From positions 1 to 7,732 of the forward strand of contig JALRKC010000036.1 in NCBI GenBank assembly GCA_023254955.1: a stretch of DNA of 7,732 bases, written 5' to 3'. The notes beneath the pieces were generated by a model. It ran no database searches. It saw only the letters and a program-made list of their open reading frames with translations, and was not told the DNA's origin. This stretch comes from Candidatus Nanopelagicales bacterium (GTDB taxonomy: Bacteria > Actinomycetota > Actinomycetes > S36-B12 > UBA5976). The position numbers and the translations under genes are program-made. Below are positions 1 through 4,735 of the stretch, piece after piece. Numbering within the stretch: the first letter of the stretch is position 1; each line of letters opens with the position of its first letter.

Positions 1-3000
1 CCAGGCGGCACCTTGCTTTGTGATTTTTCTATTAACTCCGGTAACCAATCCGGCGACGTTTAATATTTGGCCATCAGATCTTTCATCGCTAGTTAATTCG
101 GAAACTGGAACATCACTATTTTGATCTAATATATGCTCTACACCAAAAAGTGGATGATCGCTCACATAAAGACCTAACATTTCTCTCTCAAAATTTAATA
201 AGGTAGATTTATCCCATTCATCTTCAGGAACTCTTAGCGAAACACTTTCGCCGCTTTCTGCCTCCACCACGTCATTGAATAGATCAAATTGGCCAATTGC
301 TTCTGCCCTTTTACTTTCTAAGGCCTGCTCAACTGCTTCAAGGTGAACACTCAGTAAACCCTTGCGACTAGGTGAAATCGAATCAAATGCCCCTGCCTTA
401 ATTAACGATTCAATTATCCTTTTTGAACAAACTTGCTGTTCAATTTTCTCTAAAAAGTTAGCAAAGTTTTCAAAGGAACCTTTTTCTTCTCGAGATTTAA
501 TGATTGACTCAACAACTAAAATTCCTATGTTTTTAATTGCAGACAAGCCGAATCGAATATTTCCTTCACTCGGCGCGAATTCAGCAGCGGACAAATTGAC
601 ATCGGGAGGAAGCACCTGAATTCCCATTCGGCGGCATTCATTTAAATAAATAGCTAACTTGTCGCGATCATCCTTAACGCTGGTTAAAAGCGCACTCATG
701 TATTCCGCAGGAAAGTTGGCTTTCAAATAAGCGGTCCAATAGGAAACTAATCCGTAGCCAGCTGTGTGGGCTTTATTAAAAGCATAATCAGAAAAAGGCA
801 CCAGCAATTCCCAGAGCGTTTTAATAGCGTCTGGTGAGTAGCCATTTTCAATCATTCCATCTCTAAATGGAATAAATTCCTTGTCGAGAATTTCTTTTTT
901 CTTTTTACCCATGGCTCGACGCAATAAATCAGCCGCTCCTAAGCTGTAGCCAGCAACTTTCTGAGCAATTTCCATAACCTGCTCTTGGTAAACGATCAAT
1001 CCGTAGGTGTCTTTTAGAATTTCATCAAGAACCGCGCTCAATTCCTCATGAATTGGAACTACTGCTTGTCTTCCGTTCTTGCGATCGGCGTAGTCATTAT
1101 GTGCACCTGCTCCCATTGGACCTGGACGATAAAGTGCCAGAACTGCGCTTATGTGTTCGAATTCCTCTGGTTGCATAGCTTTCAAAAGCGATCGCATAGG
1201 CCCACCATCAAGTTGAAACACACCTAAGGTTTCGCCTTTTGCTAACAATTCATAAGTTTTTGCATCATCTAATGGCAATGCTTCTAAAATTATTTTCTTA
1301 TTCTGATTTTTTTCAATAAGCTCTAAGCAATCATCTAACACCGTTAAGTTTCTTAAACCCAAAAAGTCCATTTTCAGCAAGCCCATGGATTCACAGGCGC
1401 CCATGTCAAACTGAGTTATCACAGAATCGTCTTGTTCTCGCTTCCACATCGGAACTACATCAATAAGAGGCTCTCGACACAGAATTACCCCAGCAGCGTG
1501 AACTCCTGGTTGTCGCTTTAATCCCTCAAACCCCTTGGCAGTGTCTACAATCCGTTTTATATCAGGATCTGCTTTATATAAATCCCTAAGCGCAGCAGCT
1601 TCTGAATACCTGGGATCAGTTTTATCGAAAACGCCAGCGAGCGTTATGTCTTTACCCATAATTGCTGGCGGTAAAGATTTTGTAACTTTGTCGCTGGTGG
1701 CAAACGGGTAGCCCAAGACTCTAGCTGCATCTTTTATCGCGGCCTTAGCTTTGATGTTTCCATAGGTAACAATTTGCGCGACATGATCTGATCCGTACTT
1801 TTCCGTTGCATATTTGATCATTTCGGATCTTCTGCGCTCATCGAAATCAATGTCAATGTCTGGCATTGAGATTCGTTCTGGATTTAAAAATCTTTCAAAA
1901 AGTAAACCGTGTTCAAGTGGATCAAGTTCAGTAATACCAAGGGCATAAGCAATGACTGCTCCACCAACAGATCCTCTACCTGGGCCAACTCGAATTCCCG
2001 TTTCTTTTGCATGTCGAATCAAGTCAGCAACCACTAAAAAATAACTAGGAAATCCCATTTGATCTACGATTTTCAACTCGTACTGTGCTTGTTTTAAGTG
2101 AGCTTCAGGGATACCTGCAGCAAAGCGCTGCTTCAAACCTTTCATAACTTCTTTTTCCAGCCAGCTAGATTCCGTCTCGCCTTCGGGTACCGCGAAAGAT
2201 GGCATTAAGTTCCCACCTTCTTGCAATTCGACCTTGCACCTTTCAGCGATTAATAAGGTGTTGCTGATTGCCTCCGGAAAATCCTTCCAGAGGGATTTCA
2301 TCTCTTCGGCAGATTTTAAATAAAAATCTTGAGCATCAAATTTAAAGCGATTTGGATCATCTAGCGTTGAGCGAGTTCCAATGCAAAGCAGTGCTTCATG
2401 AATTGGCGCATGTTCTGCTTTTACATAATGCAGATCATTGGTTGCGACTAAAGGCAGACCTAACTTTTTTGCGATCTCCAAAAGGCCAGGCATTGTCTTG
2501 CGCTCAATGTCTAAGCCATGATCCATTAATTCAGCAAAATAGTTTTCTTTACCTAGAATTTCTTGCATTCGGGCAGCAGCTTGTAGTGCTTTTTCATTTT
2601 CACCGGCTTGTAACCAACGATTTACTTCGCCAGAAGGACACCCGGTAGTGCCGATAAGACCCTTGCCACTGTCTATAAGCAACTCTTCATCAATGCGTGG
2701 TTTGTGATAATAACCATCAAAACTTGCCCGCGATGAGATCTTGAAGAGATTGCTTAGGCCTTGATTATTTTCGGCCCACAGTGTCATATGGGTATAGGCC
2801 GCTTTACCTTTTCCGGCGAACTCTTCGTCTTCTGAATTATTTACCCCAAGACCAAATTCGATCGGAGATCGAGTAGTGCGTCCTTGCGGTGCAAAATAGG
2901 CCTCTACTCCAATAATCGGATTTATACCACGAGTTTTTGCCGCTTTATAAAAGTCATAAACGCCATAAAGATAACCATGATCGGTAATCGCGACAGCTGG

Positions 3001-3108
3001 CATATTTTGTTGCTTTACTTCATCTAGCAATTCACCAATTCGGGCCGCACCGTCAAGCATTGAGTATTCGGTATGTACATGTAGGTGTACAAAATCCGAA
3101 TTAGCCAC
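1..3108 (-). CDS. dnaE: DNA polymerase III subunit alpha (DnaE1 type), 3' end outside window
   Basis: This is the replicative C-family DNA polymerase, which acts in the replisome on the beta clamp. I read 1036 codons without a stop from a GTG start at 3108. That start is preceded by AGGAG with a 5-nt spacer and places the conserved HLHVHTEYSMLDG at residues 8-20, as the family expects. The N-terminal PHP domain keeps its presumed metal ligands: H10, H12, D19, H44 (TDHG), E69 (GVEAY), H107, C157 (TTGCPSG), D225 and H227 (NDLHY). In mycobacterial DnaE1 this set forms the proofreading exonuclease, so activity is inferred here. The palm shows GPGRGS (375-380), PDIDIDFD (416-423) and KMDFLGL with D581, which together hold the catalytic acidic residues. 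QFDLF (940-944, bases 277-291) is the clamp-binding motif. An OB fold starts just before the window edge. Actinobacterial DnaE1 is about 1180 residues, so roughly 140 are missing. One oddity: the usual GRGSAAGS reads GRGSVGGA. Confidence 0.97.
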   Translation of the reverse strand, partial: MANSDFVHLHVHTEYSMLDGAARIGELLDEVKQQNMPAVAITDHGYLYGVYDFYKAAKTRGINPIIGVEAYFAPQGRTTRSPIEFGLGVNNSEDEEFAGKGKAAYTHMTLWAENNQGLSNLFKISSRASFDGYYHKPRIDEELLIDSGKGLIGTTGCPSGEVNRWLQAGENEKALQAAARMQEILGKENYFAELMDHGLDIERKTMPGLLEIAKKLGLPLVATNDLHYVKAEHAPIHEALLCIGTRSTLDDPNRFKFDAQDFYLKSAEEMKSLWKDFPEAISNTLLIAERCKVELQEGGNLMPSFAVPEGETESSWLEKEVMKGLKQRFAAGIPEAHLKQAQYELKIVDQMGFPSYFLVVADLIRHAKETGIRVGPGRGSVGGAVIAYALGITELDPLEHGLLFERFLNPERISMPDIDIDFDERRRSEMIKYATEKYGSDHVAQIVTYGNIKAKAAIKDAARVLGYPFATSDKVTKSLPPAIMGKDITLAGVFDKTDPRYSEAAALRDLYKADPDIKRIVDTAKGFEGLKRQPGVHAAGVILCREPLIDVVPMWKREQDDSVITQFDMGACESMGLLKMDFLGLRNLTVLDDCLELIEKNQNKKIILEALPLDDAKTYELLAKGETLGVFQLDGGPMRSLLKAMQPEEFEHISAVLALYRPGPMGAGAHNDYADRKNGRQAVVPIHEELSAVLDEILKDTYGLIVYQEQVMEIAQKVAGYSLGAADLLRRAMGKKKKEILDKEFIPFRDGMIENGYSPDAIKTLWELLVPFSDYAFNKAHTAGYGLVSYWTAYLKANFPAEYMSALLTSVKDDRDKLAIYLNECRRMGIQVLPPDVNLSAAEFAPSEGNIRFGLSAIKNIGILVVESIIKSREEKGSFENFANFLEKIEQQVCSKRIIESLIKAGAFDSISPSRKGLLSVHLEAVEQALESKRAEAIGQFDLFNDVVEAESGESVSLRVPEDEWDKSTLLNFEREMLGLYVSDHPLFGVEHILDQNSDVPVSELTSDERSDGQILNVAGLVTGVNRKITKQGAAW

Positions 3109-3220
3109 GAAAACTCCTAGATAAAAATACGAAGAACGATATCTTCAGATTCAGCAGATCCAAGACTAGTAAGGATGGCGAAAATTTCATCTCAAGCAAA
3201 TTTTTCGAGTGTCTTAGCGG
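3109..3220 (-). other. Intergenic gap between the pseudouridine synthase gene and dnaE
   Basis: This 112-bp AT-rich gap holds the dnaE ribosome binding site. It also has a possible -10 hexamer TAGTCT (minus strand, 3168-3163), the same hexamer seen before lspA. No well-spaced -35 accompanies it; TTGAGA at 3195-3190 leaves a 21-nt spacer. No convincing hairpin plus T-run terminator is visible, so read-through from the upstream gene into dnaE is possible. A dnaE promoter here is only a weak inference. Confidence 0.3.
3114..3118 (-). promoter_or_regulatory. Shine-Dalgarno of dnaE
   Basis: On the minus strand AGGAG lies 5 nt before the GTG codon at 3108. It supports GTG as the start; the reading frame beyond it agrees with the conserved N-terminus of the family. 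Confidence 0.8.
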
Positions 3221-4135
3221 CTAGTAAGCATTTTGCAGAATTTCCAAAGCTTTTTGCAAATCTGGACTGTAGTTAGATTTAAAGTTCATAGTTACTCCAG
3301 TCACAGGGTGCACAAAACTCAATTCCACTGCATGCAGCCACTGACGATCTAGGCCTAAGCGCTTGGTGAGAGTTGGGTCTGCACCATAAAGTGCATCACC
3401 CACGCAGGGGTGGCGAATCGCTTGCATGTGAACGCGAATTTGATGAGTTCGCCCAGTTTCTAGCCTAACTTCTAATAAAGATGCGTGCGCCCAAGTTTCT
3501 AATATTCGATAATGCGTAGTGCTGGGTTTACCAGATTCTAAAACTCCAAACTTATGACTTTGGCCAGGTAAGCGATCTATCGGAGCTTCAATTGTTCCTT
3601 CCACCGGATCAGGATGCCCTTGAACAAGTGCATGATAAATTTTTACAACTTCACGGTTTCTAAACTGGTTTTTTAAGTTCGCATAAGCCACTTCACTTAA
3701 GGCAATTACCATCAATCCCGTGGTACCGACATCAAGCCTTTGCACGATTCCTTGGCGCTCACTTGCTCCACTGGTAGCCGGGAAAATTCCTTGCGCCTTT
3801 AATCCGGCAACCACAGTTGCACCACTCCAGCCAATGCTGGCATGAACCGCCACATCTTTAGGTTTGTCGATAATCACCAAGTCTTCATCTTGATAAAGGA
3901 CGTCGATGGGTTTATCTGGTGCAACATCTAGCAGTTCTGATTTTGGTAAATCCAAGTCAGCTTCAATCAAGTCATCTTTTTGTACCCGATATGACTTATC
4001 AAGCGCCCTACCATTTACTAACACTTGTCCGATATTAATTAGTTCAACAGCCTTACTTCGCGATACTTCGCTCACGCTTGCCAGATACTGATCAAGACGG
4101 GTATCGACTAATTCGTCACTGACCTGATACTGCAT
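3221..4135 (-). CDS. RluA/RluD-family 23S rRNA-type pseudouridine synthase
   Basis: This 304-residue protein converts specific uridines of structured RNA to pseudouridine; RluD-type members act on the large-subunit rRNA. An S4-like RNA-binding domain fills about residues 10-60 (TRLDQYL, NGRALDKSYRV). The catalytic domain has the DLVIIDKP strand (85-92), the catalytic-Asp motif RLDVGTTGLMV (133-143, D135) and the GRTHQIRVHM motif (228-237). Length and domain order match the RluD group, but the exact target uridines cannot be read from sequence, so I give no firm symbol. One oddity is that the residue before RLD is Gln (Q132, codon CAA at 3742-3740), where the family nearly always has His (HRLD). 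The ATG start at 4135 lies 2 nt after the lspA stop (TAA TC ATG) and has only a weak GAGAAG upstream. Translation is therefore probably coupled to lspA. In Actinobacteria a gene of this family commonly sits between lspA and dnaE. Confidence 0.93.
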   Translation of the reverse strand: MQYQVSDELVDTRLDQYLASVSEVSRSKAVELINIGQVLVNGRALDKSYRVQKDDLIEADLDLPKSELLDVAPDKPIDVLYQDEDLVIIDKPKDVAVHASIGWSGATVVAGLKAQGIFPATSGASERQGIVQRLDVGTTGLMVIALSEVAYANLKNQFRNREVVKIYHALVQGHPDPVEGTIEAPIDRLPGQSHKFGVLESGKPSTTHYRILETWAHASLLEVRLETGRTHQIRVHMQAIRHPCVGDALYGADPTLTKRLGLDRQWLHAVELSFVHPVTGVTMNFKSNYSPDLQKALEILQNAY

Positions 4136-4137
4136 GA

Positions 4138-4644
4138 TTAGCGTTGCTTCTCATCTATCTTGAAAACAGTAAGAAATACGATCAAGACTGCCGCAATAGT
4201 TATAAAGGCATCGGCGAGGTTAAAAATTGAAAAATTCTTTACCGCAAGGTAATCCACGACGGCCCCACGTAATGGACCAGGGCTTCGCAAAATTCGATCC
4301 AGCAAATTGCCTGCCGCTCCCCCCATCATGAATCCAAGAGTTAAGAGCCAATAGAAATTAGTAAAGTTCTTGCTCATGGCATATATCAAGCCAATTACTA
4401 ATACTGCCAGTGCACTAAAAACATAGGTGAAAGTCGATCCAAAGCCGAAAGCAGCGCCGGTGTTACGGGAGACCTCCAACCAAACCCAAGAATCATTAAT
4501 CAAAGCTCCTGGCGGGATTAACGATATTTTCGATTCACCCTCCAGATTGGCCACCACCCAATATTTAAGTAACTGATCGATGGCCACAATTGCTAATGCC
4601 AAGAATAAAACTTTTTTTCGTGGGTTAAAGGTTGATTGACTCAC
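4138..4644 (-). CDS. lspA: Lipoprotein signal peptidase (signal peptidase II)
   Basis: LspA is a membrane aspartyl protease that cuts the signal peptide of prolipoproteins just before the lipidated cysteine. The 168-residue product has four hydrophobic spans (about 11-30, 72-90, 98-115 and 140-161), the usual topology. The two catalytic aspartates sit in GNLLDR (D116) and FNLADA (D145). Other conserved elements are D23 and K27 (AIDQLLKYWV), SRNTGAAFG (59-67) and VVDY (129-132). Length is typical for Actinobacteria. The start codon is GTG at 4644. An in-frame TAG at 4668-4666 excludes any longer form beginning upstream of it, and no other usual start codon lies between. No Shine-Dalgarno is visible. 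A TAGTCT hexamer ends 7 nt before the GTG, which suggests a leaderless transcript. lspA heads a minus-strand unit with the pseudouridine synthase gene 2 nt downstream and dnaE after a 112-bp gap. Confidence 0.96.
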   Translation of the reverse strand: MSQSTFNPRKKVLFLALAIVAIDQLLKYWVVANLEGESKISLIPPGALINDSWVWLEVSRNTGAAFGFGSTFTYVFSALAVLVIGLIYAMSKNFTNFYWLLTLGFMMGGAAGNLLDRILRSPGPLRGAVVDYLAVKNFSIFNLADAFITIAAVLIVFLTVFKIDEKQR

Positions 4645-4649
4645 GTGAG
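4640..4649. repeat. Perfect 10-bp palindrome CTCACGTGAG across the lspA start
   Basis: CTCACGTGAG is its own reverse complement and is centred at 4644.5, so the GTG start codon of lspA (4644-4642) lies inside it. It could be an operator for a dimeric regulator, or it could be chance. No regulator family is recognised from it. Confidence 0.4.
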
Positions 4650-4654
4650 ACAGA

Positions 4655-4664
4655 CTACGCGTAG
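4655..4664. repeat. Perfect 10-bp palindrome CTACGCGTAG in the divergent promoter
   Basis: CTACGCGTAG is self-complementary. With its flanks it extends to AGACTACGCGTAGGCT, a 16-bp near-palindrome with one mismatched pair. Its arms contain the two outward TAnnnT hexamers. Its centre (4659.5) is 15 bp from the centre of the neighbouring palindrome. The symmetry may simply reflect two back-to-back -10 elements. Confidence 0.4.
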
Positions 4665-4685
4665 GCTAATGCAGGTTAGTTTTTT

Positions 4686-4735
4686 GACAGGAGGATCTGA
4701 ATGTACCGAGAGATTGGTACTCGGATTGACCTGTC
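4686..4735 (+). promoter_or_regulatory. Possible fold over the ileS translation start
   Basis: In the ileS mRNA, GACAGG (4686-4691) can form six pairs with CCTGTC (4730-4735), covering half of the Shine-Dalgarno. Inside that loop two mutually exclusive 5-bp hairpins are possible: GTACC/GGTAC (4703-4707 with 4716-4720), which includes the last base of the ATG, and CCGAG/CTCGG (4706-4710 with 4720-4724). The arrangement could lower initiation or respond to a signal. Energy was not calculated and chance pairing cannot be excluded. Confidence 0.3.
4689..4694 (+). promoter_or_regulatory. Shine-Dalgarno of ileS
   Basis: AGGAGG lies 6 nt before the ATG at 4701, a near-ideal match and spacing, and it decides that start. 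Its first three bases are also part of GACAGG (4686-4691), which can pair with CCTGTC (4730-4735) inside the coding region. Confidence 0.9.

Larger units (their letters stand above)
4645..4700. promoter_or_regulatory. Divergent lspA / ileS intergenic promoter region
   Basis: Only 56 bp separate the two divergent start codons, so both promoters must lie here or inside the genes. The motif AGACTACGCGTAGGCT (4652-4667) carries two outward-facing TAnnnT hexamers: TAGTCT on the minus strand (4657-4652) for lspA and TAGGCT on the plus strand (4662-4667) for ileS. TAGTCT places a start at about the lspA GTG itself. TAGGCT would give ileS a leader of about 25 nt. The -35 signals are poor: TTGACT at 4636-4641 is 20 nt from TAGGCT, and nothing convincing serves lspA. 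No T-box or other riboswitch could fit in this space. The assignment is inference from hexamers and spacing. Confidence 0.45.

Noticed and set aside
362..619. 85-codon plus-strand open frame
   Set aside because: It lies antisense within dnaE, whose frame is intact and conserved here; the translation has no recognisable domain.
891..909. A-rich run in dnaE (minus strand) that could act as a slippery frameshift site
   Set aside because: It encodes the conserved MGKKKKE motif of DnaE, the reading frame continues normally after it, and the slippery heptamer is not in the phase needed for -1 shifting.
2352..2648. 98-codon plus-strand open frame
   Set aside because: It is antisense to the conserved PHP-to-palm part of dnaE and looks like a shadow of that frame.
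3179..3200. Possible hairpin terminator after the pseudouridine synthase gene
   Set aside because: Only 3-4 pairs (CTC/GAG) flank an AT-rich loop and no T-run follows a stable stem.
3906..4091. 61-codon plus-strand open frame
   Set aside because: It is the reverse complement shadow of the S4-domain region of the pseudouridine synthase gene.
4684..4689. Perfect TTGACA, a consensus -35 element
   Set aside because: It overlaps the ileS Shine-Dalgarno, and no -10 lies 16-18 nt downstream; a start there would fall inside the ileS coding region.
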